DNA of 62,538 bases from a bacterium (lineage in GTDB: Bacteria > CAIWAD01): contig JAUXWS010000058.1 of the NCBI GenBank assembly GCA_030685015.1, positions 1 to 62,538 of the forward strand, in the 5' to 3' direction. Under the pieces are notes generated by a model, which did not search any database, had not been told where the DNA came from, and saw only the letters and a list, made by a program, of their open reading frames with translations. Positions 49,721 through 59,057 of this stretch are shown here, piece after piece. The stretch's first letter is position 1; every line of letters begins with the position of its first letter. The translations under genes were made by a program, and so were the position numbers.

Positions 49721-51649
49721 TCAGCCCCGCTCCTCCTCGCGCACAAAGCCATCGTCCTCGCAGTCGCGGTCCGTCCGGCGCAGCTTGGCGAACATCTCCC
49801 GCAGGTCGCGCAGGCCGCCCACGCCGAAGATCACCAGCACGCCCACCGCCACCACCACATAGAGCCAGACATAAGCCCGCCAGAAGCCCATCCAGCCCGC
49901 ATCGGTGGTGCCGCGCAGGAAATGGTAGAGGGTGCCCACCCCGAAGATGCCGCCCCAGAGGAAGGTCCAGGCGTAGGTGGCGATGTAGAGCGCCTTGTCG
50001 CGTCGGGTGAACTCCCGCCCCATGCCGAAGACGCGCCACCAGAGCGTGGGTCGCGGCCCCGCGGGAGCCGCCTCGCTGGCCCAGCGACCCCGGTGCAGAA
50101 GGCGGTCCAGGTCCGTCTCGCGACTGCCCGCCAGGGAGACGAGGACGTAGATGACCGAGCTGGCGGCCATGGCCAGGGCCCAGAACTGCTGGCCGTTGAG
50201 GAAGAAGTCCGGGTCCATCTGGCGGATGAAGATGCCGCCCACGGCGATGCTGGAGCCGGTGATCATGCTGCTCCAGGCCGCGGCGGTGGTGCCCCGCTTC
50301 CAGTAGAGGCCGCCGATGATGACCGCCCCGCTGCCGCCGGCGAAGATGGCGCCGGTGATGGCGAAGAACATGGCGATGTACTCGTAGTTGGGCGGGAACC
50401 ACAGGCTGAAGAAGAAAATGAAGAGCGCCACGAACATGATGGAAAGGCGCAGGGCCAGCAGATGGAAGGCCGGCGTGAACGGCCTCCCCCTGAGCGGCAG
50501 GATCACGTCCTGCACCAGCATGCTGCCCCAGGAGTGGAGATAGGTCTCGTCGGTGGAAATCTGGGCTGCCAGCATGAGGGCGGCAAAGGCCCCCAGCAGC
50601 CCCGGCGGCAGCAGGTGCGAGAGGACGAGGGGCACGCGCATCTGGTTGCGCACCGTCTCCGTGTCCATGCCGGCGAGGGCGCCCTCCACGCTGCCGCGCA
50701 GGGCGGCGTAGGCCTCATGGTGCATGACCGTGTAGGCGACGATGGGCAACAGCAGCAGGGCCACCGACATGCCGTGCCCGCGCCAGGTGCCCAGCACGCC
50801 GCCCATTTTAGCCTCGTGCGCGCTCTTGGCCGAGGAGTTGTAGGCGGCCGTCCCCTGCCAGGACATGGCGCTGTAGATGACGCCGAAGACCCCAATGAGG
50901 AAGTACCAGAAGTTGAAGTCCTCCAGGTGCGAGGTCTTGAAGGGGTTGATCTTGGAGGCGTCGGCCGGCGCCACGGCCATCGCCTCGCTCACGTGGTCCC
51001 AGCTGATGTGGGTCATCACGAAGAGGATGAGCAGGACGAAGACCGTGTTGACGAAGAGCCCCTGGAAGAAGTCGCTCACCATGACCGAGACCTGGCCGCC
51101 CAGGAAGACGAAGGTCACGGCGCAGCCGAGGATGAGGGCCATCACAACGGGAAAGGTGGACAGTTCCAGTCCGCCCACGGTGAACTGGGCGGGCAGGCCG
51201 CAGTAATGGATGAAGAAACGCGCACCCACGCTGGGGAAGATGCCGAAGTTGATGAGGCCCGAGATGTAGGCGATGAGGCCGGCGAAGACGCGGAAATTGC
51301 GGCTGTAGCGCATCTCGAAGAACTGGGGCAGGGTCAGGGCGCGCGTCTGCCGGAAGCGGTAGTTGACCCAGCCGCTGACGGTGAGGGCCAGCACGACGAG
51401 GCCCATGGTGAAACCCCACCAGGTCTGGGTGAAGCCCGCCTGGTAGTTCATCTCCAGCATGTTGACGACTGTGATGGCGCCCAGGCCCGCCGCCCCCGCC
51501 GAAACGGTCAGCAGGTAGCGGCCGCCCGTGCGGCCGGCGGCGAGGAAGTCCGCCACGCTGCGCATGTAGCCCCGGCTGAGCAGCACGCTGGCGAGGATGA
51601 CCAGGAAGATGAAGAGGACGATGGACCAGTCGTACCAGGCCAGGTTCAT
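49721..51649 (-). CDS. Sodium:solute symporter (SSS family)
   Basis: 642 residues from the ATG at 51649 (GGAGG seven bases upstream), overlapping the upstream gene by four bases. At least 13 membrane segments. SSS signatures: FLAAGRTGGRYLLTVSAG with unwound TM1, QFFEMRYSRNFRVFAG, and the end-of-core LAAQISTDETYLHSWGSMLVQ. The C-terminal 80 residues are cytoplasmic and charged. It would import a sugar or glycoside with sodium. Context points to a mannose-containing substrate. Confidence 0.9.
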   Translation of the reverse strand: MNLAWYDWSIVLFIFLVILASVLLSRGYMRSVADFLAAGRTGGRYLLTVSAGAAGLGAITVVNMLEMNYQAGFTQTWWGFTMGLVVLALTVSGWVNYRFRQTRALTLPQFFEMRYSRNFRVFAGLIAYISGLINFGIFPSVGARFFIHYCGLPAQFTVGGLELSTFPVVMALILGCAVTFVFLGGQVSVMVSDFFQGLFVNTVFVLLILFVMTHISWDHVSEAMAVAPADASKINPFKTSHLEDFNFWYFLIGVFGVIYSAMSWQGTAAYNSSAKSAHEAKMGGVLGTWRGHGMSVALLLLPIVAYTVMHHEAYAALRGSVEGALAGMDTETVRNQMRVPLVLSHLLPPGLLGAFAALMLAAQISTDETYLHSWGSMLVQDVILPLRGRPFTPAFHLLALRLSIMFVALFIFFFSLWFPPNYEYIAMFFAITGAIFAGGSGAVIIGGLYWKRGTTAAAWSSMITGSSIAVGGIFIRQMDPDFFLNGQQFWALAMAASSVIYVLVSLAGSRETDLDRLLHRGRWASEAAPAGPRPTLWWRVFGMGREFTRRDKALYIATYAWTFLWGGIFGVGTLYHFLRGTTDAGWMGFWRAYVWLYVVVAVGVLVIFGVGGLRDLREMFAKLRRTDRDCEDDGFVREEERG

Positions 51650-52734
51650 TGTCCCGCCTCCGCCGGCCGCCGCCGGCGCAGGCGTCCCGTCTCGTCCACG
51701 GCCAGGCGCAGGCCGTCCTCCCGCTCCGTGCGGGCCGTGAAGCGCTCGCCGCAGGCCTCCACCGTCACGATTGTCCAACCAGGCGCCGGCGCCGCTTCCG
51801 CGCCCGTCAGCGGCGCCGGTCCGGCTCCGCCCTCCGCCCGGTCTTGGCGAAAGGCGTAGTAGACCTGCATCAGCGCCTCGCCGGCAGCCAGCTCATCGGG
51901 CGACCACTCGGGCTGAAGGGGCGGGGGCAGGTCCGCCTTTGTGAAGCGGAGGACGCCCCAGCGCTCCGGGTAGTGCATGGCGACCAGGCCCTGGGGCGAC
52001 CACACCCAGTTCTCCTCGGGCAGCACGGCGCCCGTGGCGGCGTCCCGGCGCTTGACGTAGGCGCCGTCCAGCACCTCCAGGTGCCACTGCACGCGGCTGA
52101 AGTTGAGTCGCCAGGCATCACCCGGGCGGGGCGGGGCGGGGCGATGCGCCGCCTGGCCCAGCACCGCCCAGGGCAGGGCCAGCTCCACGGACCAACCATG
52201 GTCCATGTCGCCCGGGTTGTTGAGGGTGCCCTTCAACTGCACGGCGCTGCGCAGCCCGGCGATCTCCCAGGCGTTGACGGCTGTCCCCTCGTCGCGGTAG
52301 GGCCGCGTCAGGAAAAGGTCCCAGACCGTGCCCAGGGCGTTGATCTCCAGCTCGTAGTAGTCGTGGTTGTCGCCGTCCGGATCGAGGAACAACTCGAAGT
52401 CGTGCTCATGATAGATGACGTCGTCATGCCCCGTGTACGTGGCCCACAGGTCCGTCTCGCGCAGCTCGGCGGCGACGTAAAGGGCCTCGTCATCCCAGAG
52501 CAGCCGCACCCGGGTGCGCAGGGGAGGAGTCGGCCAGCCGGCGCCGCGGATGTCCTGGAAGTCCTCGCTCCAGGGCGCCGCCTCCCAGGCCTCCTCCCCC
52601 GGGTCCCCGTCCACGATGGGCGGCCGGGCCGTCCAGGGGCAGGCAATCTCGCGCGGGGCGAAGGGTGCGGCCGGCACGGGGAAAGTGGCCCCCGCCGGCA
52701 GCGCGGCCAGCAGCACGAGCATCACGGCGTTCAT
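51646..52734 (-). CDS. Secreted CBM9-like carbohydrate-binding protein
   Basis: 362 residues from the ATG at 52734 (GGGAGGAG upstream). Short signal peptide (MNAVMLVLLAALPAGA). A CBM9-like domain covers about 30-250: PPIVDGDPGEEAWEAAPW at its start, LLWDDEALYVAAEL, VIYHEHDFELFLDPDGDNHD and NFSRVQWH. The last 90 residues are a separate tail. It probably holds polysaccharide at the cell surface or in the periplasm for the cluster's enzymes. Overlaps the symporter start and the GH38-like stop by four bases each. Confidence 0.85.
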   Translation of the reverse strand: MNAVMLVLLAALPAGATFPVPAAPFAPREIACPWTARPPIVDGDPGEEAWEAAPWSEDFQDIRGAGWPTPPLRTRVRLLWDDEALYVAAELRETDLWATYTGHDDVIYHEHDFELFLDPDGDNHDYYELEINALGTVWDLFLTRPYRDEGTAVNAWEIAGLRSAVQLKGTLNNPGDMDHGWSVELALPWAVLGQAAHRPAPPRPGDAWRLNFSRVQWHLEVLDGAYVKRRDAATGAVLPEENWVWSPQGLVAMHYPERWGVLRFTKADLPPPLQPEWSPDELAAGEALMQVYYAFRQDRAEGGAGPAPLTGAEAAPAPGWTIVTVEACGERFTARTEREDGLRLAVDETGRLRRRRPAEAGQ

Positions 52735-55166
52735 GCGTCTCCTCCCTGCGTGTCCCCCGTCCGCAGCACGAGCATGTCCTCCCAGGCTTGCCGGGCGACG
52801 ACCAGGGCGCTGGCGGCGTCGGCGCAGGCGCGGCCCCAATGCAGGCTGAAGCGGAAGGCATGGAAGCCGCCCAACTCGGCAGCGAAGTTGGTTTCCCAGT
52901 AGTTGGTCATCAGCCAGGCGAAGAGGGGCCCGGCCGGAGGCGCGGGCGGCTCGGCCAGGCGGCGCGGGCCGTGGGCGAGCGGCCCCATTTGGAGCAGGTG
53001 CTGGTCGGGCATGGCCACAGCCAGGCCGCGACCTTCCGCCACCAGGGCATAGCCCGCCTGCACACTGGTGTAGTCCAGCAGGGTGCCCGGCAACTGGTCG
53101 ATGCCGGGGCGCAGGGGACCGCCCGCCTTGTCCACCCACAGCACGCCGGCCGGACGGGGCAGGCTGAGGAACAGGTTCTCCGCCTCCCAGCGGCTTTCCT
53201 TGTGCAGGCGCAGCTCCACATCCAGCCGGGGGTGGGAGTGGTGGAGACGGAGCAGCAGCACCGCCCACGGGCAGCCAGGAGCCGCCAGTTCCACCTCGAG
53301 CTCCTCGCAAACCGCTCCGCTCTCCCGCCGCAGCAGGCGCCGCCAGCGGGACTCGGCGCGCTCCACGGCCTCGCCCTTGCGGTTGCGGCCCATCACCGCG
53401 CGGCTGGCGCAGGCCTCCTCCGGCAGCCGGCACGGGGTGAGCTCATGGACCAGGGTGAAGGGCGGACGCGGATCCCGCTCCTCGATCAGGGAGCGTCCCT
53501 CCTCGTCCAGGAGCGAGACCACGCCCTGCGGCGGCCGCCAGTCCAGGCGTCCCCAGGCCGTCGCCAGGACATTCTCCCGGCCCTGCCAAGTGGGGGCCGC
53601 CGCGTGGGCGGCCAGATCCGCCACCCCATCGGCCGGCCAGCCTCCGTCCGGCCGCAGGCTGCCCGGCGGTTCGGGCGGCGCGGGGCGCAGGCGCAGCTCC
53701 AACCCTTCCCGCGGCGCCAGGCGCACCCAGCTGAGGAATCCCTCCGGCACACGCTGGCAGGGCCGCTCCGCTCCGGTCGCGTCCTCCAGGCCTTGCGGCC
53801 GGTCCAGACCCAGCTCGTGCAACTCGTGCCACTGGACGGGCAGCAGCACAGGTCCGGCCCAGGGCTCCCCGCCCAGGTTCTCCACCCGCCAGCGCGGGGC
53901 CAGGCCGGGGGCGGGCAGGGCTTCGCCCAGCAGCTGCCGCAGCTCCGCCACGCGGCGGGCGCAGGCGTCCAGGGCCAGCGCGGCCTGGGCCTCCTTGGCG
54001 GCGGCGATGCGCTGGACACCCGTGTGCCAGGGCTGCGACAGGCTGGCGGCATGGCTGAAAGTGTGCTCGGCGAAGAGTCCCAGGCGCGTCTCCAGCTCCT
54101 CCTCCCAGGCCTGTTGGCGATCCAGCTCCGGGGCGGGGAGGGCCGCCCGGTCGGCCAGTTGTCGGCAGAAGCGCCTTTCGCGCAGGGCCTGGCGAAACTG
54201 GCGCACGGCCGCCGGGCGCGAGGCGGCGCCGTCCGACCACCAGTCCGGCCAGTCGCCGCGGTGCACGGGCCAGTCCCCGCGGGCCGCCTCCAGCTCCGCC
54301 AGCACCTCCTCCAGGGTGGCCAGCCGGATGGCGATGGCGGGATCGCCCTCCCGCGCCCAGCGCTCCACCTGCTCCAGGACGGCGGCGGAGGGCGGGCTGT
54401 TGTCCGTGCGCAGGCCGCTGATCATGAGCGGGGCGAAGGCGAGGGGGTGGCCGGCCGCCTCCAGGGCCTCCAGATAGCGGGGAATGCGGCGGAGCGCCAC
54501 GGGCCAGGCGTCGCCGAAGATCTCCTCCGCCCGGCACTCGTCCTTGATCAAATAGGAGGAGAGAGCGCCGGGGGCCAGGCCCAGCTCATTGCCCAGGTGA
54601 TAATGCTCCCCGTTGTAGACGAGCAGGCGCCGCCCGTCGGGCGCCTCCCACCAGAAGGGCTGGTGGCGGCGGAAAAGGGGAGGCAGGCCGTGGTGGCTGT
54701 GGATGCAGGTGAAGAGCAGGCGCACGCCCTGGTCAAGCAGGGCCGTGGCCGTTCCCCAGGAATGGCCGTTGATGTCGGCGCTCATGGCGCAGGACACGGT
54801 CAGGCCCTGGGTGGCGGCCCAGCGGGCGGCCCGCCCGCACAGCTCGTCCAACAGCGTCTGGTCGGGCAGCTCGGTCAGGTTGAGCCAGGAGGCGGAGAGG
54901 CCGATCCGCCCGGCGCGGACCTGTTTGACGAAGCGGTCCCGCCAGGCCGCGTCCGCCCTCTCCAGGAAGCGCTCCACGCCCCAGAAGCCCTCGCAGGTCC
55001 AGCGGAAGGCTGGCCGCGACTCGGCCAGGCTGATGGCGGCGCGCAGCCAGTCGGATTGCCAGGCGGCCACGACGCCGGGCGGGGCCGTGTAGCCGACATC
55101 GGTGTGGGTGTGGTGGATGAGCAGGATGCGGCGCACGCGGCGCGGGCCGGGGCGGGCTTCAGGCAC
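52731..55166 (-). CDS. GH38-like glycosidase (DUF5054-type)
   Basis: 811 residues. The N-terminus has HHTHTDVGYT, a variant of the GH38 zinc motif, and DINGHSWG in the region of the nucleophile. The C-terminal half is beta-sandwich, as in mannosidases. No signal peptide. The substrate is probably an alpha-linked sugar, but the changed motifs make the specificity unclear. Overlaps the genes on both sides (ATGA at 52731; eight bases with the ROK gene). Confidence 0.8.
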   Translation of the reverse strand: MPEARPGPRRVRRILLIHHTHTDVGYTAPPGVVAAWQSDWLRAAISLAESRPAFRWTCEGFWGVERFLERADAAWRDRFVKQVRAGRIGLSASWLNLTELPDQTLLDELCGRAARWAATQGLTVSCAMSADINGHSWGTATALLDQGVRLLFTCIHSHHGLPPLFRRHQPFWWEAPDGRRLLVYNGEHYHLGNELGLAPGALSSYLIKDECRAEEIFGDAWPVALRRIPRYLEALEAAGHPLAFAPLMISGLRTDNSPPSAAVLEQVERWAREGDPAIAIRLATLEEVLAELEAARGDWPVHRGDWPDWWSDGAASRPAAVRQFRQALRERRFCRQLADRAALPAPELDRQQAWEEELETRLGLFAEHTFSHAASLSQPWHTGVQRIAAAKEAQAALALDACARRVAELRQLLGEALPAPGLAPRWRVENLGGEPWAGPVLLPVQWHELHELGLDRPQGLEDATGAERPCQRVPEGFLSWVRLAPREGLELRLRPAPPEPPGSLRPDGGWPADGVADLAAHAAAPTWQGRENVLATAWGRLDWRPPQGVVSLLDEEGRSLIEERDPRPPFTLVHELTPCRLPEEACASRAVMGRNRKGEAVERAESRWRRLLRRESGAVCEELEVELAAPGCPWAVLLLRLHHSHPRLDVELRLHKESRWEAENLFLSLPRPAGVLWVDKAGGPLRPGIDQLPGTLLDYTSVQAGYALVAEGRGLAVAMPDQHLLQMGPLAHGPRRLAEPPAPPAGPLFAWLMTNYWETNFAAELGGFHAFRFSLHWGRACADAASALVVARQAWEDMLVLRTGDTQGGDA

Positions 55167-56124
55167 GGTTCGCCTCCCGCCGCGCCAGACCGTGCCGGGC
55201 CCAGACGGCCGCTCCCAGCACGCCGGCCAGGTCGGGGTCCAGGCGGCTGCGCTCCACCGTCACCGTGGGGCGGAAGGGCTCCATCAGCAGGTCGGGCAGC
55301 AGGGCGCGCACCGGTTCCAGCAGCCAATCCCCGGCCCGCATGATCCCGCCGCCCAGCACGATGCGGCCCGGGCTGGTCAGATGGACAGCGGCGGCCAAGC
55401 CGCGCGCCAGCATTTCGGCCGTGTGCCGGAAGACGCGGGCGGCGCGCAGGTTCCCCTCCTCGGCCGCCCGATGCAGGTGGAGCGGCGCGGGGCTTTCACC
55501 CGGCCGGCACCAGGGTCGCAGGTCCAGGCCCGACTCGGCGGCCGTGCGCAGCATGCCGCCCGCGCTGACCCAGGTCTCCAGGCAGCCGCGCAGGCCGCAG
55601 GAGCAGCAGCGTCCCTCCGGCTCCACGCAGAGGTGGCCCAGCTCGCCGGCGTGGCCGCTGGCGCCGTGCAGCAGTTCGCCCCCCACGATCAGGCCGCTGC
55701 CCAGGCCGGTGCCGATCGTGATCACAAGCAGGTCCTGGACTCCGGCGCCGGCGCCCCACCACCATTCGCCCAGGGCGGCGGCATTGGCGTCGTTGGTCAC
55801 GAAGACGGGCAGCCTGAGACGCAGGGCCAGTTCGCCGGCCAGGTCGGCCCGTCCCCAACTGACGTTGGGCGGCGACTCCACCCAGCCGGTAAGGGCATTG
55901 GCGTTGGGCGCTCCCACGCCCACGGCCAGCGGCGGCTCCTTCTCCCCGGCCCGTGCCAGCACCTGCTCGATCTGGTTGACCAGCCGGTCCAGCAGGTCGG
56001 AGAGGGGACGGCCGCCCTCGGTCGGGATGAGTCCCTGCGCCGGGGTGCGGCCTTGCGCATCCACCAGGGCGAAAGGTGTGTTGGTCCCACCGATGTCGAT
56101 GCCGATGACGAGGCCACTGCTCAT
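55159..56124 (-). CDS. ROK-family sugar kinase
   Basis: 321 residues. ATP-binding GIDIGGTNTPFALVD (residues 8-22), sugar site VTNDANAAALGEWWWGAG, GTGLGSGLIVGGEL, and the ROK zinc motif CSCGLRGCLETW. It phosphorylates a hexose, probably glucose, mannose or a related product of the cluster. Gene order fits conversion of released sugar to sugar phosphate. Confidence 0.9.
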   Translation of the reverse strand: MSSGLVIGIDIGGTNTPFALVDAQGRTPAQGLIPTEGGRPLSDLLDRLVNQIEQVLARAGEKEPPLAVGVGAPNANALTGWVESPPNVSWGRADLAGELALRLRLPVFVTNDANAAALGEWWWGAGAGVQDLLVITIGTGLGSGLIVGGELLHGASGHAGELGHLCVEPEGRCCSCGLRGCLETWVSAGGMLRTAAESGLDLRPWCRPGESPAPLHLHRAAEEGNLRAARVFRHTAEMLARGLAAAVHLTSPGRIVLGGGIMRAGDWLLEPVRALLPDLLMEPFRPTVTVERSRLDPDLAGVLGAAVWARHGLARREANRA

Positions 56125-56181
56125 CCCGATCCTCCATGCGCCAGTTGAGGCCGGCCGACCCTCCCACCGCGGGAAGGGTGC

Positions 56182-57159
56182 TCAGGCCCGATTGCCGTCC
56201 AGGGCCGCCGCCAACAGGTCCGCCACCCGGCCGGTGGCCAGGCCCACGCAGGTGTCCGCCGCGCCGTAATAGAGCCGGAAGTCGGCGGCGGGGGAGGCAA
56301 GGCCGCGCCCGTCCAGGTCCAGGCAGAGGCCGCTGGGAAAGACCACGCCCGGGACCTGTCCCGCAAGTTCCCAGGGCTCGCGCGGCTCCAGGATGTTGAG
56401 GCGGCAACGTCCCAGCAGCCGGGCGGGATCGTGGCGGTCAAGCAGCAGCACGCCCGCCTGGTAGATGTTGGCGGCGGCGAAGTGGGTGGCCACCCCGTGA
56501 TAGACACAGAGCCAGCCTGCCTCCGTCTCCACGGGGGGTGGTCCGGGTCCGATCAACTCGTCCCAGCGGCGCGGCCGGCCGCGGGCGACGCAGGCCACGG
56601 GCCGCCAGTCCAGCAGGTCGCGGGAGCGCTCCAGCCAGATCTCGCTGCCGCTGGGTGGGTCGCCGGGCGAGGCGGCGGGCAGGTTGGGGCGGGTGAGGCG
56701 CAGGGCATCGCCCTGGAAGCGGCGGGGGAAGAGCACGCCGTTGCGCTCGCCGCGCTGGCCGGCCAGGCCCAGCCACTCGAGGGGGCCGAAGTCGGGCCAA
56801 CGGCCCACAAGCAGTCGGCAGCCCTCGTCCAGGTCGGCGGCGGCCAGCACATGGCAGACGCCATCGAGCAGGGTCAGGCGGGCGTCGTAGACATGGTGCA
56901 GTCGGTGTCCGGGCAAGCAGCCGGGAGGGGGAACCAGGTCGCGGCCCTCCACCTGGATGGACCCATCGTCGGCGCGACGCGCCGGAAGCAGGTGGCTGCC
57001 CCGCCCGCGATCCTGGACACGCAGCAGCAGATGGTCGAAGCGGCCAAGGCGGAGGGCGCCGGGGTTGAACACGCCGCTGACATCCGCCAGGTCGGGTTGA
57101 AAGGGAGGAATGTCGTTGCGCGTGATGATCGGTTGGGGCAAGCGGCGAAGACCCGTCGA
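56182..57159 (-). CDS. GH130-family mannoside phosphorylase
   Basis: 325 residues from the ATG at 57159; other in-frame ATGs lie just upstream. GH130 pattern: ITRNDIPPFQPDLADVSGVF, FNPGALR, HVYDARLTLLDG (acid site), NGVLFPRRFQG, GPGPPPVET, YHGVATH, VVFPSGLCLD and YYGAADTCVGLAT. Family members phosphorolyse beta-mannosides to mannose-1-phosphate. First gene of the mannoside cluster. Confidence 0.9.
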   Translation of the reverse strand, partial: STGLRRLPQPIITRNDIPPFQPDLADVSGVFNPGALRLGRFDHLLLRVQDRGRGSHLLPARRADDGSIQVEGRDLVPPPGCLPGHRLHHVYDARLTLLDGVCHVLAAADLDEGCRLLVGRWPDFGPLEWLGLAGQRGERNGVLFPRRFQGDALRLTRPNLPAASPGDPPSGSEIWLERSRDLLDWRPVACVARGRPRRWDELIGPGPPPVETEAGWLCVYHGVATHFAAANIYQAGVLLLDRHDPARLLGRCRLNILEPREPWELAGQVPGVVFPSGLCLDLDGRGLASPAADFRLYYGAADTCVGLATGRVADLLAAALDGNRA

Positions 57160-57266
57160 CATGATGGTCGTGCTTCCTGCGCTGGATGAGACCAAGCGGC
57201 GACGCCTCCCGGGGTCGGCCGCACACGGTCACAAGGTAGGGTTAGGATCAGGATTGCCGGAGCGGG

Positions 57267-58748
57267 TCAGGGGCGCAGGTGCAGCTCGCAGACCTTGCGG
57301 AAGTGGTGGCCGTAGATGGCCAGGGTGACGGCCATCTGCAGGGCGCGTGGCCGGTGCAAGAGCGTCCATTGCAGCAGGCGCCAGTACTGGAAGCGCTCCC
57401 GCCCCAGCACGCCCAGCCGCCACATGCTGCGCAGCAAGGCCGCCAGCCGGTCCCGGTCGAGGGGCGCCCTCACGCCGGCCGGTCGGTACTCGCGGAGGAA
57501 GGTGCGGATGCGGGCGTAGTAGGCGGATGGCGAGTAGAGATGCCCCATCAGCGCCCGATAGCCCTCGCGCAGGGAGTCCAGATTCATGGAGGGGATGATG
57601 TTGGTCAGGCCGTCCGCGTTGTCCCCCCATTCCTGGGCCGTGATCCGTCCCGCCTCCCGCAGACGTTGGAAGAGGCGCGTGCCGGGGGGCGCCTGCAACA
57701 GGCCCACCATGGCCGTGACGATGCCGCTCTGCTGGATGAGATCGATTTGGCGCTGGAAGACGCGCGGTGTGTCGTGGTCGAAGCCGACGATGAATCCTCC
57801 CTGGACCTGCAGGCCGGCCCGCTGGATGCGGCGCGTGTCCGCCACGAGGTCGCGCCCCAGGTTCTGCCTCTTGCGGCATTCGGCCAGACTGGCCTCCTCC
57901 GGCGTCTCGATCCCGATGAAGACCGTGTCGAATCCCGCCCGCACCATCATGGCCATCAGCTCCGCCTCGTCGGACAGGTTGATGCTGACCTGCGTGTTGA
58001 AGGGCATGCCCCGCCGACCCTTTCGCCAGTCGATGAGGGCGGGCAGCAGGTCCGTCGCCAGGCGGCGACGGTCGCCGATGAAGTTGTCGTCCACGAAGAA
58101 GACGCCCTTGCGCCAGCCCCTGTCCCACAGATCGTTCAACTCGCGCACCACCTGTTCCGACGACTTCTGGCGCGGCCGCCGGCCCAGCAGGGCCGTGACG
58201 TTGCAGAAGTCGCAGTCGAAGGGACAGCCCCGCGAGTATTGCAGGGCGGCCGTCATGTAGTGCTGCAGACCGGCCATTTCCCAAAGGGGCATGGGCGAAC
58301 GGGACAGGTCGGCGTGACCCTCAGGGTGGTAGAGCCGGGCGGGACGGCCGGCGGCCAGGTCGGCCAGGAAGAGCGGCAGGGCCAGTTCCGCCTCGCCCAG
58401 CACCAGGTGGTCCACCTGGGGGAACAGCTCGGGCTCCACGGTGAAGAGCGGGCCGCCCGCCACCACGGGCAGGCCGGCCACCTGGCAGCGGCGGATCGCC
58501 TCTTCGGCGGAGGCGCGCTGCACGGACATGCCGCCGATGAAGACCATCTCCGCCCAGGCCAGATCCGCCTCCTCCAGCCGTCGCACGTTCAGGTCGACCA
58601 TTCGCTTGGGCCAGTCGCCGGGCAGGATGGCCGCCATGGTGAGAAGACCCAGAGGCGGCAGGGCGGCCTGGCGGCGGGTGAAGGTGAGGGCGTGGCGGAA
58701 GCTCCAGAAAGTGTCCGGAAACTCGGGGTTGATGAGCAGGCAGCGCAT
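57267..58748 (-). CDS. B12-binding radical SAM protein (DUF4070 type)
   Basis: 493 residues from the ATG at 58748, with AGGAGG seven bases upstream. N-terminal cobalamin-binding-like Rossmann domain (about 1-150), radical SAM domain with C-x3-C-x2-C in SRGCPFDCDFCN, FVDDNFIGDRR and FIGIETPEEASL, and a C-terminal DUF4070-like part (YSPSAYYARIRTFLREY). Members methylate or rearrange lipids and other unactivated carbons. It is 108 bases upstream of the GH130 gene and may be transcribed separately. Confidence 0.9.
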   Translation of the reverse strand: MRCLLINPEFPDTFWSFRHALTFTRRQAALPPLGLLTMAAILPGDWPKRMVDLNVRRLEEADLAWAEMVFIGGMSVQRASAEEAIRRCQVAGLPVVAGGPLFTVEPELFPQVDHLVLGEAELALPLFLADLAAGRPARLYHPEGHADLSRSPMPLWEMAGLQHYMTAALQYSRGCPFDCDFCNVTALLGRRPRQKSSEQVVRELNDLWDRGWRKGVFFVDDNFIGDRRRLATDLLPALIDWRKGRRGMPFNTQVSINLSDEAELMAMMVRAGFDTVFIGIETPEEASLAECRKRQNLGRDLVADTRRIQRAGLQVQGGFIVGFDHDTPRVFQRQIDLIQQSGIVTAMVGLLQAPPGTRLFQRLREAGRITAQEWGDNADGLTNIIPSMNLDSLREGYRALMGHLYSPSAYYARIRTFLREYRPAGVRAPLDRDRLAALLRSMWRLGVLGRERFQYWRLLQWTLLHRPRALQMAVTLAIYGHHFRKVCELHLRP

Positions 58749-59057
58749 GGAACATCCTCCTGGGCCGACCCGCCACGCACGGCGCGCGGCGAACCGGACG
58801 GCCCGGCACACGGACCAGCGCCTCAATCCTGGGGAACACACAGGGGATTCAACAGGGAGAGGAGTTGTCGCGGCAACAAGATGATTGCGACCGTTTCATT
58901 TAACTATGATTTTTTTCTATTCGGCAATAATATGAGCAGGTAGGGACTGGATGTTTCAGCCCGCCGGTGGCGCCCCCCTGCCCAGGGCACGGGATGCCAC
59001 CTGGAGCCGAGGACGCTGTCGAAAACCTGCTGCCGGGTTTCACAAGCGGAGGTCGCC
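58749..59057. other. Divergent intergenic region with AT-rich block
   Basis: 310 bases between the radical SAM gene and the secreted nuclease. The AT-rich block around 58900-58935 (ATGATTTTTTTCTATTCGGC) stands out in this GC-rich area and is a likely promoter position. No terminator or RNA gene was recognised. Confidence 0.4.
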
